Shown here: piece after piece, positions 20,268 through 34,000 of the stretch
How the letters are laid out: every line of letters starts with the position of its first letter
Numbering within the stretch: the first letter of the stretch is position 1
NCBI GenBank assembly: GCA_034008185.1
Contig: CM067081.1
Coordinates: 153,914,258 to 153,978,257 of the forward strand
DNA: 64,000 nt
Direction: 5' to 3'
Source: Gorsachius magnificus
Lineage: Eukaryota; Chordata; Aves; Pelecaniformes; Ardeidae
Notes under the pieces: generated by a model
The model's database searches: none
What the model saw: only the letters and a program-made list of their open reading frames with translations
Told to the model about the DNA's origin: nothing
Position numbers and translations under genes: made by a program

Positions 20268-21610
20268 ACAGAAGAATCGGCTTGATGAAAAACTCAATTG
20301 CTGAGAACTGCTCTGAATGAGCCAGTGGCTGCAGAGCAACGTTCCGGGTGTCTCTGTGGCAAGCAAAAAGAGCAGAGCACAGCCAGCATGTTTCTTGGAG
20401 AGTATCCCAGGGGTCCACTGGGCACTATTGCTGCAAATCAGAAGAAAACCAGCACAACACAGGCCCTATTACTAGCGTAACTATTAAAAAGAACTAGCAG
20501 GCTTCTACTCCCCTAAATCTTAGTCAAGAAAGGGATGAGTGCTTGCCCCGATAGCTTAGGCAATTAGTTTCTCCACACCATAGTCAAGGGAAGGACAGCA
20601 GTCAGTTTGATTCTGGCATCACCCAGAAAACCAACCCTACTTCCCCTTTCAAAGCATTTTTCCTTTAGCAAGTCTCCAGCAGAGGATGCTGTTGCAGCAG
20701 CATGCAGCCAGGATGCAGTCTTTAACAAAGCTGCTGGAAGTCAATTCACTAATGTCCTCATTTTGATTACAGGAAAGAATCAACAGATGAACTTAGACTA
20801 GATCACAGCATAATACGGGGGCTATGTACAAACAACAATCACATCAGAAAAATAAGGATCAATTTTTTTTTTCTTCCAGTAAGCAAGGCAGAATCATGTG
20901 AACTTGTAAGTTATAGTAAGAAGGGCAACAGATAACCTTGCCTAAGTCAATACTACTTCCTTTCAGCAATTAAAGTGAAGCTATAAACAAAAGCTCAGAA
21001 GAGCAACAAAACTAATTACAGTACTGGGGCTCCAGGGAATGTAGGTTGCATACAGAGTGATGAACGTTGTTTACATGAAAGAGAAGAGCAACCAGACACA
21101 ATGAATAAAAAAAGTTACTTGGATGCCCTTATTTGTGTTCTGCAACTACAGGAATAAAAGGAATACTTGCAAAGACTCATTTGGCTTGTTAAAGAGTCTT
21201 TCCACATGTACTTTGTATAGCTTTGGGTCAAGGATGAAATCCTCCAATTTGCTTCTGTATAACATACCTAAACTTGATCAAAGGAATATATTTCTACTAT
21301 ATTATTAGCTGGAACTCTGTGCTGTTGCATCTGGCAAGATGAAAAAAACCCATAAATATCCAATCCAGATATATATGGGGAATTTTTAAACTTCCTCTGA
21401 AGCTTTGTGTCACTGATCTCCAAGTTATTTTGTAGCAGAGTAGATAACCACCCACCTGTTTTAATGTGCCAATTCCAACATTTCATAGACCCCCTTTGCA
21501 TTACTCCTCCAAAATAAATTTTTCCAAGATCCCAGGTTTTGCGAGATTTATACATAGGTAAAGTAGACGTAAACTCTTGAAACGCAAGGACAACTGTGCT
21601 TTCATTTTAC

Positions 21611-21616
21611 TTTAAT
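21611..21616 (-). terminator. AGK: Candidate proximal AGK poly(A) signal
   Basis: ATTAAA on the - strand, about 310 bases after the stop. A variant signal in an AT-rich context. Confidence 0.3.
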
Positions 21617-21928
21617 ATACAATTGCATTAAAGCAGTAGCATCTGGCACACAGCACTCAGCCTGCAGTGCTGTAAATGGAACACTGATGACTTATCTGGG
21701 GGGAAAAAAAGTTGCCATGAAGTTAACATGCATTTCTTAGAATTTTCATTTGCATTTTTAACCTCTTTGAGACTAGCCAAATTGGCTACTTCCAATGGAA
21801 GTACCTTGTGCATAAAAACAGCCAAATGGCTTATTAATCTGGTGGGGCTAATCAAGTCAGTGAGGTCTCATGTGCCTTGAAGAGACCCTGGTAAGACTGG
21901 TAAACACTGGCCCCTTTGACATGAATTC

Positions 21929-22066
21929 TCACTGTACTGCTGCATGGAGCATCTGCTCTCTCATTCTGGGATCACAGAAGAACCGGAGTTTCCGGGGTAA
22001 AAGCTTCACCTCCACAGGCATAGCTTCATACTCCTCATTATCAATGCCAAAGGATCCCTCAGTGCC
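21929..22066 (-). CDS. AGK: AGK exon 15, C-terminus and stop
   Basis: Acceptor ATACACAG on the - strand; encodes [20 protein letters not shown], then [20 protein letters not shown], then HAAVQ and TGA. Residues 380-424. Closely follows the mammalian C-terminus except the last few residues. Confidence 0.97.
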   Translation of the reverse strand, partial: GTEGSFGIDNEEYEAMPVEVKLLPRKLRFFCDPRMREQMLHAAVQ

Positions 22067-25000
22067 CTGTGTATAGATAACAGTGCTGATCAGGGTTAAA
22101 CATCAAACAGATTATTTCAGCAATGCTGTAATACCGATACCTGATTTTATTATAGACCACAGTTGAATACCTAGCTGAGTCTTAACCAAGATGACCCCCT
22201 CCCTATGCCTTCTAGCCCGTTTGGTCTCGACAACGCAGTGAGAGCTATCCTTCACCGCACATAATACATCAAGAGTCTGTTGCATAAGATGTTACCTCAC
22301 TCAGTTGCTAATTGGTGATAATTAAATGCTAGGGAGTTTTAATGACCCACATTGTTTATACTGAAGGATTCTTCGCTATTGGAACTACAATTATATGCAC
22401 TTAACTCTTGGTCTGCCAGTGGTGACACAAGCTAATCTGCAGAAGTGCCTGTTCAGTAACTCCTATTAAACCCATGGTACAAACACCTTTTGGTATTGTT
22501 TTACCATATTGATCTGAAAAGTGAGATGCAAAGTAATTCACGGGTCAGAAATTACTCAGCAGTAGAATTTTCTCAAGCGTTTTCTTTAATGCTGATAACG
22601 TCACCAACGATGAAAGCCATTCATCAAAATGGCAGGTTGACATTACCTAAACAAATTTGGTGACTGCTTTGCTTGCACTTGACTCAAGGCAGGGCTGTGT
22701 TACATGGATACTCAAACTAGCTCCGAGTGAACTGGTACACCAGAAAAGCACAGATTACAGAGAACATAGGTCCTGGAAGTCAGAGATACAGCAGTCCACC
22801 TGGATCAACATACCCTGCTTCTCTGCAAAGCTGGTGAGACTCAACCAAGCTGCCTCCAGCTCCTTTATGAGAGTTAGGTCAAGGAATAGAAGAGCACTGC
22901 TTTGTGCCATGCACACATACTCTGTCTTCAGAGCAGCTGCACTATGAAGAGCTCGTTTTATAACACAACCCTTACTTATGGCTCAGCTGTACTTAGCCCA
23001 GCACTCGAGTGTTCTTTCAGAATCACAAAACTGCCATGATATGAGCTTGATGCAATTATCAGGATACTGGCTAATCATGACATCATAATTCATGATTTTC
23101 TCTTTGTAGCCACAGATTTTTTTCACCTTTTGGCATGTTCTGTTCTCTCTGAATATGAAATTCTTTTGCTGCATGATAGATCATTTGAAGATAGAAATGA
23201 TCTATGAGATTGACCTCATAGCAAAACCAAGAAACAGCCCTGCAATAATAGCCTCTTCTTTCTAAGAGGCAACAAAAGACCAAACTACACAGGCGGACAC
23301 AGTTTTGGCTTCTTTTTCAGCCTTGTCTATTCAAAGTTTCAAGACACTTCCCTATCGTGATCTGAGCCCTGCTGCCTTGTGTCACCCTCCTTGGTCTCCA
23401 TAAAGCTTCTAATATTTATCTTTACAGAACAATCCCTTCTAGAGTAAAAAGTAAATGAGGAATTCAGTCTTCGATACTAAAGAGAAGAAGGTGTGCACAC
23501 ACAATGCACCCAAGACCCTTTACAACCACCACCACTGTCTACATAAAAGGTCTGTGACTATTTACTGGCAGAATGAAGTTTCCCCTCTGGTTTACAAACC
23601 ACTTTCCAGTATGTGTCTCCTAGTCAGGGACTGAGTTGCCACACTGAGAAACTGAGCTGGCAGTGTAATCAACCTCCCAGATTTGGTGTAGGGATTTCTT
23701 AATGTGCAGCATCAGCTAGCACAAGGAAATAGTGTGACAGAGTTTTCCAACTCCCTCAGCTTCTCACCTCTGGAAGTTGCAAGATGCATCTGCTGGCGTG
23801 GATGCACTGACTCCCTTCAGGGCACATATGTGGATCACGCATCTTTTGACTTCTGTTCAAACCAAAAGAGAGGTAAGGTAAGGAGATGATTCTCTGGGAA
23901 ATAACCATCTTCAGGCATGACACGTCATTGTGGGTTGGTAAGTCACTATGCATTTGGTAAAGTTAGAGGTTATGTGTATATACAAATATTTGTGGGTTTA
24001 ACTGTGAGAAAGTAAAGCAGACATTTCCTTTTCTGCTGCAGTCAGTACATACAACAGTATGCACTGACAACCTCCAACCAACTTCAGCTCTGAGGCTCAC
24101 TGAATGTATTTGAACATACAGCACAGTTTTGCGCTCCTGATTTACATGCTGAACTGTACAATTCCTGCAATCAATGACTACCATCCCCTCATGTCCCATG
24201 CACCCACCTAAGCAACCTAAGCAACCCTAAGCAACAAAACCTGATAGAATTACAGTTATACTAAACCACTAAACTACCATCTAAAAACCAAGCAAACCAA
24301 AACCCACCCCTCTTCTCACATCAACACCAGCCAGCATGAAGTTTCTTACTAGCTGCTTTTATATAATTTTTGTGAAGAAACACCCAGAACATCATCATTT
24401 TACGCATTCCAAATAATATACCAGGTTTTGTCAGTTACTCTCTCTTCTGGTGCCTGTGAGATTCTTATTTACATACAGTACTTAGAGAAGTGCTACTTTC
24501 CTACTTCTGTGGATGCCAAATGGGACTTAGGTTGCTGTCCTGTCACTGGATCAACTGTTAAATAGTGCACTGCAATTCCTTTTCCCAGTGCGTGTTGCTG
24601 CGGAGTAAGCACAAGCTCCGGGGTACGCTGACCTACCTCTGGCCTCCTGACTGAAAACACACATAACCTTTTGGCTGACCTTTGATGTAGGGTAGACTGC
24701 ACCCCAGGCAGTAACCCCTCAATTTGGGCCCCTCTCCAGACAGACGGCAACACACAAATAGCAAAGGGGACAGCAGAGAGTTACAGAGTCAATATATCAG
24801 AGCTCTCAAGCACGGCAGATATTCCTCCAACAGGCAATGCCAGCTGTCCCAAACTTTTCTGTCTATTCTGTAGACTGCTATGAAAGAAGTGTGTATTTAA
24901 ATATTGCCCAGGAAAAGGAGTCACAAAAACACATCAGAAACTCCCTATACACCAAGCCACCTATGCCCTGAGGAATGCAAGTGCCTCTCAAAATCACAGA

Positions 25001-28000
25001 AAATCCCAGAGAAAGAGCATGAGAAGAGGAGGGTTGAAACAGGAGATGGTAAAGACAAAGGAAAGGGCAGGGAAGGACAGAAGCAAGATTAACTGTGGGA
25101 AGTTTGTTTTTAATCAAATATGTATATACTAAAAGATTAATGAATGAATGTGAGGGAATTAAACATCCTCCCGGCAATATAAATTATAAATCATTGATGG
25201 CATGCAATACTGTCAGTTTATACAGCACTGTACAAACAAGCAGGAAGATTCCCCGTTTAAGGTTTAACCTGCTCACAGTTTGACATACAAGGTCCTAGAA
25301 ACTGCATTCAGGTGAGCAAGTACAAGTTTTGGTCCATGAAGGTAAATGAGGCTCTACATAGATGCAATTATGGGGTCAAGGGAAGCTGAAAAGAGACACG
25401 ACGTGGAACTAAAGATGAGTCAAAGGAGAACACTGGTAGAAGCAAATAGACACAACTCCACTTGCAGTGACTGGCTCTCCAGCGACCCAGTATAAAAGGA
25501 TCAGAAATAATTTCCATTTGATTCCACTCTTTACTCAAGACAAGACAGTGAAGTGAAACAGGAGCAAGACCAAAGCCTAACAGCAACAGTTCCAATTGAT
25601 TGTTTTATCCCACTCCATATGCTGAATTACAACAATGCAGGCAGAAACAGAACCACAACACCTACTGCAGGGAACACACACAGTTTTAACCTAGTTCTCA
25701 TCTCCAGAAGTGGTCAATGTGAAATGTTTCACAGTTAAGACTCTCTAGGCAAAAAACCCCCAGTCTTCTGCACCGTAGCTGGTAACTGCATTCATGCCCT
25801 GGAGTGACAGGTCTCCGTACTTTCATATACAGAATCTAAGCTGGCTATCAGGATGTGGATTACTGATAGCTACACTTTCCATCCCTGCTCTCCTTCCCTC
25901 CAGCGCTTCTTAGTAAACGCTACAGCGTAACCACCTGTTCTTCCCCTACCTTATCTTAAACATCAGCTCTGCCTCTGCTGCAGATGCTCTCGTTCACACA
26001 AATCTGCTCCACAGCCAGAGGGCACTTTTATACAACTGGGATGATCTACTCTTTTTTTTTTTTTTTTTTTTTTTTTAAATCCAACAGCAGTTGCCCTCCA
26101 GCACTCTGATGCACCCCCCCCCCACATCCCCGCTCCACCTGAGCCTCCGTGGTAGTTCCCCACTGGATGTGTGGTTTCCTCTGTGTGATCCATCAGTTCT
26201 GATGAGCTGGTTGCCAGTGCCCTCTTCAATATAAAAAGCCTTGATATCTGCACTGATAAGGTATTTTCCCTAAAAACCTTTTCAACCCCTCAAATTCTGG
26301 TGGAGTTTAAAACTATGCACTAAAAACAAAGAAGAAAAAAGAGCGAGCTTCTTCACACATTTCCAAAGATAAACCCTCTTGGTGCTAGGCAATGGGAAGC
26401 CTCTGATAACGGCCTTGATTCAAACCTAGCTGCCAAAGGGCACTGTGCGGTGAAGAGCTTCTCTGAACACCCTGATTTCGCCTTGCAAAAACAGGGCACA
26501 TTTTTTCTGTTCTGACTCCTCTCTGTAGGACTAACCAGTCCCCCCCACTGCTCCCCCACCCCATACACCCCTCTTTCTCTTTCTTTGTTACCTACAGACT
26601 TTGGGGCACTATTTAATCAAAAGAGCTTGTTTCTTTGAACTTTGCTTGAACAGCAGCTCAAAGCTTTTGGTACTGCCTCTAATTAGCTCTAGTCAGCAGG
26701 GCATGTTAATTCTCATCAGAGGCTTTTTCTGTGTGACAGTGTAAGTGCAGTCAGAAAATGCGACATACTACTGTGTGAAGCATGTCCACCCCACATGGGA
26801 GACATTCTTTACAGTGGGTGTACACTCCCTTAAATCACACAAATTCATCCACGTTTTTTCTTCTAGCAAAGCGTCCAAGAACCCAGCAGAACATCTCCTT
26901 TGTCTCCCTCCTTTAAGAGGTCAGATTCTTCTTGCTGCTAATGGGAAAACCTCCTCCTCCTTTCCTTCTGTCACCTTCAAAGCAAAGATTTCAGTCCCAA
27001 GCAACCTATGGTCATGGTTCATGGCTCATGCAATGTAAAAGCAGTTGCAGGTGGTAACCTGACCTACCGTCTGCATAGGGCAGAAGATCCTATACCCACT
27101 GAGGCTTGTGGGATGCTCAAATAAGGGACCAGCTGCTGCTATTACTATCATAAGACATACATGCAGGAATTATTAGGGTGATGATGACAAGCAGGTAAAA
27201 ATGTGTTGAAATCTTTCCATTGATTTCACTAGAGGGAGCTCTAAGACTAGAAAACAGTATTAGCAAATAAGAAGGTAACGGGCAGAAGAGCACTCTTGGA
27301 TTTAGTAGTAAAATCTGTTGCTGGTAAAAACTGCACTGAAGATGCAAAGTATTTGCTAGTGGGACTGTACGGGGGAGCTGGAAAAAGCAACTCATATTTG
27401 TGTCTGGTGAAAGCAGGAGGAACAAACGCGCTACAAGATAACATTCCAAGCAAAAAGGAAGCAATACATGTTCACTCTTTCTCTACATGCTGCTTCTTTC
27501 ATACCTGCAGCCTTCTTCCTCCATGTGCAAGCAACACCAATACATTTGCTTAATTTCCCTGTTTAAATTCTCTTCCAAAAGTTCTTTCAGCTCCAATCTA
27601 ATTTCTCACAAGAGTTATTGAGTCAAGGAAGCCCTTCACTTAGAAGCAGGGCCTGTCTGATGAGAGTTCAAAAATTCCAGGTATCACTAGTACAAACATA
27701 TCAGCGCTGTGACCCACCTCTCAATCCGCTCAGCAGCCAGGGCTAAAAGATTCTGGGGATAAGTCTGTATGGCTGGCTGTAAAACTCAGGTATGACATTA
27801 TTATCCAAGTAGAATATCAATAGCAATGGAAAAAAAAGGAAAGCTACGAAGAACTCCGGTTTTCTGCCTTATTTCCAGAAAGAGAAAAAGCAGTAAGAAT
27901 TTTAAAGAACTAAATCAGTAATCCTTATGAAGCCTTACTGACTGGTATCCTTTGCAGTCCTCTGCTTCTGAATTTTGCAGCACAAGATCAGAGAAAAACA

Positions 28001-31000
28001 GCACATTTCTCAGAATTACATTCCGACCCACACAGAGATTCTGTCATCTTTTTGCATCCTTCCCATACTCACCCTCGGTTTACAAACTGTCCTTTGCTGA
28101 CAGTATCTGCTTCAATGCAAATATCCATGAAGTCTTCAGTGCGCTATACAAAAAAAGATTGAAGAAATGAAGCAGTTAACACTTCACAATGCCACACCCA
28201 CGATACTGCAATATGTTCACAAAATGCCCAGTCCTTTGTCCCACAAAAGGAGGCAGAAAATGCATTTCTGCATTTCATGCTTTTTTCCACTCTCGACTGG
28301 AGATTTGGATTATAAATTATAGATAGTAAATTCTCCTTGATGACTATTCAACAATAAATACCACAAGAAGTGAAATAATGATTCACACATTTGGCTTCTT
28401 GTTACATTTCACACACTTATTAAAGACAGTAATAGCAGATTACTTGGGTTTGCTTCTGTTCACAAAGATTTCTAATCAATGGGTCTTTCATGACTTTAAG
28501 CAATAGCACAATGATGCAACGTTTGGCCAGCAAACAGTACAGTAAGAGAATTTTAAACAATACAAATTGGAAGTCAAAGTATTCTTGATATCATTCCTTT
28601 AAACTCCTTACTTAGCTTATTTTCTATTTACAGCCTGCCCTTAAGCCAAGTATACAGTAAAGCTTTTGCTGGGAAAGCAACTTTGATTAAGATGCCATTC
28701 ATTATTTATTTATTTTACTTTATGTATTTATTTTAGCATTTCTGTCCTGGCAAAGGTCCTAGTGCAGATGCAATCAAAATGACAAAAGTAAAAATAAATG
28801 CACCTATTAGTATAACTTGTTTTATTCCTTTGCTGTATCTGCAGAGGTAGGCTTGGCACTGTCTGAACTGCACCTGTATGGCTTTATCAGCTTCTCTTCA
28901 ACAGGGCAGCCTACGCATGAATCTGAGATGAGACAGAAAGACAAGAGTGGCTGACAATACTCTGCAGATATGCCCTGGTATCGATTTGAGAGAGCTGTTG
29001 TTCAGCTTTGATGGCAACGGGGACAATGGCTTCAAGAGCGGGAGTTAAAAGCAGTTGTAAGGGGTCCATATCTGTAGAAAAAAAGATGCAGTATCAAGCT
29101 ACCTCTAGCTCTAGAAACAGAAAAGTACAACTGCCCTAACATAAAACTTGTCCATTTCTCTAGGCTATGCAAGAGACCCAAGAACCTTACATCACTTCTT
29201 TGTTCAATACTGATATGAAAGTGCATCTCGAAGGCATGAAGTCTGTGGCAATGAGATAGTTTTTCAGTTCTTGGTAGGTCTGTTTTTACCTTACGTCACT
29301 GACTCTAATCCAGTTCAGCAACCAAAGCCGTTCTGTTCAAGGCCCATCTAGAACCCACTAAAAAACCAAATACCCTGGTAGTCTCTGTCCAGCTTCTACC
29401 GTTACTGGGATACTGGTGGTCCAAATCATAAGCCACTGATGAAAAAGAAACTAAACTTTAATGTGGTACATTCTAAGGAGAAAACAGGAGGAAATTTTAA
29501 GACTAGATTTGCCTAGGGTTTGGTTTTTTGGGTTTTTTTGAGTGATCCTACAAAGATAACATATCAATAGGACACAACTTTTCAGGTTCTTAAAGACCCT
29601 GAATTCTGAGCAAGAAACACACTGCAGTAATTTCAACACCTCCTGTTAATCTGGGTGTAGTGGCAGCAGTTTCCTGCAGCCACAAGGAAGACATGAAGGG
29701 CAGCTCACCAGTACAAGATCACTGTGTTAGCATTTTGCAGTAAAATTAAAGACTGACTTCCATCCCAGTAGCTTTCACAGCAATACAACTGCACCAAAAC
29801 ACAGACATAAGCCAAAGACAGGTTTTAAAACAGTGAATGAACAGCATGAGCATGTTGAGAAAGTTATGACAGAACAGTTCCCTTGCTCCCTTGGTTCTAC
29901 TCTTCCACAACCACCTGCATTTCTTGTCCTTTAACTCAGTGTAGCTCCTGTCCTTTCTCTCATCCCAGTTCTTTTTAACTCTTGGCTCTGCAAGCCAAAA
30001 GACAGAGAAAAAGCCGCAATTCCAGGCAGTCGTTCAGGCTCACAGCATTCCTCACAGCACCAGTTGATAAAACAGAATCACTCTCCCATGGGTCAAGAAG
30101 GAGTGCCTATTTTGATGCCTTGTTCTTTCCTGGGCAATCCTAAAGCTGTTGTTTGGCTAGTGAAACCTTCTCATTACAAAAATTCTTTCTGACCCCACTG
30201 CATCCCAGTTTTACACAGGTCTCCAGTGCTTTTACACTGGCTCTGAAACTTGCCTATTCCTGGATTCAGTCATGGGCCCCTCCTTGCACGGGGTATTAAG
30301 TTTTATTTATGTAGACACAAGAATGGGAGTTTAGCAAGAAAGGAAAACTGTGTGGGCAGGCAGCATTTGGAATCCAGTTATACTGTGGTCTTACTGTCAG
30401 ATCAAGCTGCCTGTTCCGAGTTGCAATGGAAAGCTCAATGGTAGATAGCTTCAATTCTTCCCAGTCCTCCGGGGTTACCTCCTGGGGGATTTCTGCAAAT
30501 CCAGAACAGAAGATATCACTAAGTGGAATTTAATTACACAGATCATAATTTCATTGCTATGAAGCATGAAACATCTATGTGCAAAAATCACTCTGACCCA
30601 CTGTGACCACTAGCTTTGTTTCTTTCAAACATCAAAATCTTAAAAAAGGGAAAGGGAGCTTGGGAGTACTGAAGGAAAGAAAAAAATACCACCAGTATTC
30701 ACACGGTAGCAGGAAAGACTATCAAGCACACTACATGGCAGCCCTATGAGCCTTTGTGCCCAGGGATTAACACGTCTCCTGGGCTAGTGTTACAGGAACA
30801 TTTAGAAAACACATGAAGCACTGCTACCAAAAAAAGGGGAATCCAACGTTCAGGATGTGATGGTAACATGTATTTTCTAAAGGAGGAAACCCCAGGCTTC
30901 AGTTCTCATACACAGGCCACTTAGTCCACACTTCTGTGTAAATCACCTCTGCTAGCCAAGAAGGAATGAGAAGGACTTCGCATCACTCCAGATTGTGCAA

Positions 31001-34000
31001 AACACATGCTCCCCTTCCTTCTGCAGTCTGCCACATGCACTGCCTAGCTAACAACCCAACCCAAGAGAGGCTCACAGAGCACACAGAAGAAAATTTATGG
31101 TACAGAAAGAAATGTAATGTACTAAGAAAAACTTAAGGCTTCTGCGTGGCCCAAGTTTTATTGTTCTGTTTGAAGTAACATTTGCTGCTCTGAGTCTGCA
31201 ACTCCCTCCACTCAGAAAAACAAGGGCTGCTCCTCTCTCGCCAGCCTGCTAAGAAGCCATTCTACAGGAGGAAGATTTCAAGAAGCTCGCCCATAAGAGC
31301 CAAGTGTCACCTCTAGAGGCTTCCACAGCAATGGCAAGCAACTGTGAGCCCAGGGAACACCCTGGGTTCTTTACAAATGCATTTTTGTTTATGAGACCAC
31401 AAGCAGTGGCAGGACTATTCTGTTCCATTTCTGGCGGGTATCACTGTAACTATCTTGACAAAGTCACAGTTTTAATAAAATATAATAATAATATAAAAAT
31501 GAGAGAGCAGAAAAGTAAAGCACACCCTCCCTTCCATGATCCATTAGAGGAGTAAAGCCTGCCTGGGAGTTTATGCCAAAATACACACACCTCACCTTTT
31601 GGAGGAGATGACCAGTATGACCGAAGTCGTCTGTAAAGCCTCACATACAAAGGAGGTCTGGACGGTTTCCCCTCTGGCTCTTCTGGAGGTCTCTCGGTTG
31701 GACCCAGATACATGAGAGCAGCTTGATGTTTCTGAGGCCATTCCTTGGATTTACATGGAAAGGAAAGACAGAAGATAAAGGGCCTTTTGTTGAGCACCTA
31801 CCTGTTTATTCTGTTTAGTCCTTCAGCCTATTTATTCTGTGCACCTAAGTACTCCTTTAGAGCTACCCAGATCCCACCACTGCCTCAGCCTACCTTACTG
31901 CTCTCCAGTCTACAGATACATATGTGAGACGACACTTTTGCAGCTTGGAAAAGATTACCCACAGTTCCCAATTCTACTAACCTACTCCTTTCCCCACACA
32001 GAAGTGAGGTATTATCCCCTCTAGAGGCAGAGGGTAAAGGGATGTTTTCTTTGCTGCTGACGTGTAGCAGGGTGACACAGCTGCTTCTGGCTGGAGGGAA
32101 CAACCAAAACCGGCAAGGTCAACATTCATGTTTGAAAGCACAATTGGTTTCTTCATGCCACAAAGGCAACCTCAAAGAGCAACTGCACAGCGGGCTCTAG
32201 CGCAAACAGGCAAAGACTAACAGTGCTGTGTGCAGCCAAGGGGCACTGAAACCTGGCAAGCCTTTGTTCTCCAACAACTCAATCAAGATCTGACCTTATA
32301 GTCAGGTGCTTATAGACAGCAATACAAGAGGTCTTAAGGCAAGTCAGGTGAGCTTTCTAAAGCATCAGGGGGGAAGGGAGGGAAGAAGAAAAAATCCAAA
32401 CACATTATTCTTGGTGATATTTCAGATTCCAGTGCCAGAAACTGATGGCAGATGCTGACAAAGTTTATTTCCTCACATTTTGTTTTAAAAATAATTTATG
32501 AAATGCTCAAAACACAGGACTTATGGAAGGAATAATATGATTGGGTTTTAAATGTGTACACTAAACCAACCCATCCAAGAGCCAACATGTACTCGATATA
32601 ATTATTTTTCTATGCATAAAACTTTAGAAGTAGTTTTGGATCATATAGCACAGGTTGTTAAGCTAATTTACCTCACACCTCTGAGAGCAAAGAAAGACTC
32701 CACTATCATATGTACATTATCATAATAAACAGGACAAACAGAGGTTGTATCAGTACATGAACAATAAGTATTAATGAGTAAAAGGAAAAGCAGCAATGCT
32801 GTGATAATTTAAGCCCATATATTTTAGAAGAGATGATAACACTCAAAACAATGCCCCTACCAATATCAGAGGTGAGCTCTTCCCTCTTACACTGTTTTCA
32901 GCTACAGGTGATCCCGTTTCAAAGGACAGCTACAGCAAAACCAAAAAGATGAAGTGCACAGCAGCAAAGACAAGCTAGGAAGAGATTAAGCTCAACGGGC
33001 TGGAGCCATTTCTTATGGAAATTAACTAAATGATAACAAGGCACATAACGCAATGAATACCACAATTAGGGAGATCAGGTAGAAACTTTTCTCTCTCAAT
33101 AGCAGAAAAAGCTGCACTTCTCTTTAACCTTCAGCAGGTAAAACATATCTTTCTAATGTACAATGAATAGCTCAGCAATGAAATCCACTATCACTGCCAC
33201 TAACTGAGGCTAAGGACTCAAAAAAAATCATCATCTCAAATTTCCCAGGGGTGGAGGGGGAATCTTTCATGGACACATTACAATTTAACTCCCCTTTACA
33301 GGAGCTTCCTATAAAGGAAGCATTGGCACTATCACAGACAGCATGGCTGGACTGCACAGTCTGATCTACTGTACCAGCTCCTGGGTATTTCCACAGCCTT
33401 TCATGAGGCTGCTTCTAAGTTCAGAGAACAGGAAAAGCACGTGCATGAAAATGCCTCACCTTTCATGCAGGTCAAATTTTAATCTTTCCAGGATCAATTT
33501 TAAGCAATAGAGAAGTTTAAGGTGAGATATAAGCTATTCATCTTCATGTTCATTTTACTACACATGGAAGCCTGGTTATCAATGTGCATGAGCAGTCTAA
33601 TTATAACCACTTCTGCCAGAAGAATAAATCAGAATTAAATGTTATCGTTAAGAAAGACTGTTGAGAAAAGGTGACAGGGCACTTTAATGGTTATCTTCAG
33701 CACCACTACCGCTCTCCAGTTTCAAAGGTGGTTGCTGGCTCCCCCTGGTGATCTTGCAGCAACAGATCCTCAGTAAAGAATTCTTTTTTTTAAGTATTCC
33801 TGCTCCCCTTCATCTCTTCAGAAGTGAAGTCTACCAACTGGTAGGTTTTTTAACAAGTCGAGTTTCACTCACATTTTATATTGTTACCAGAACCCTTCAG
33901 AAAAACTTGAAGATAAATTATACAAAGCATAGTCAGCCTTTTCATTTCCCAACTACAAAACCACTTTCCTCTCTATTACTCTTTACCTTAAATGTACTGA

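Larger units (their letters stand above)
20240..21928 (-). other. AGK: AGK 3' UTR (probable)
   Basis: The sequence after the AGK stop codon, read on the - strand, runs without another gene or recognised repeat to an AATAAA at 20267-20262, giving about 1.7 kb. Variant ATTAAA signals at 21616-21611 and 21465-21460 could give shorter forms. Extent inferred from signals. Confidence 0.6.
23853..28072 (-). other. AGK: AGK intron 13
   Basis: A 4.2-kb intron with a threefold CCTAAGCAA repeat at 24207-24234 and a T25 homopolymer followed by a C10 run at about 26.05-26.12 kb. No gene recognised within it. Confidence 0.8.

Noticed and set aside
26050..26125. T25/C10 runs as the tail of a processed retrocopy or SINE
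   Set aside because: No gene-like body, target duplication or SINE promoter boxes are recognisable next to the run.
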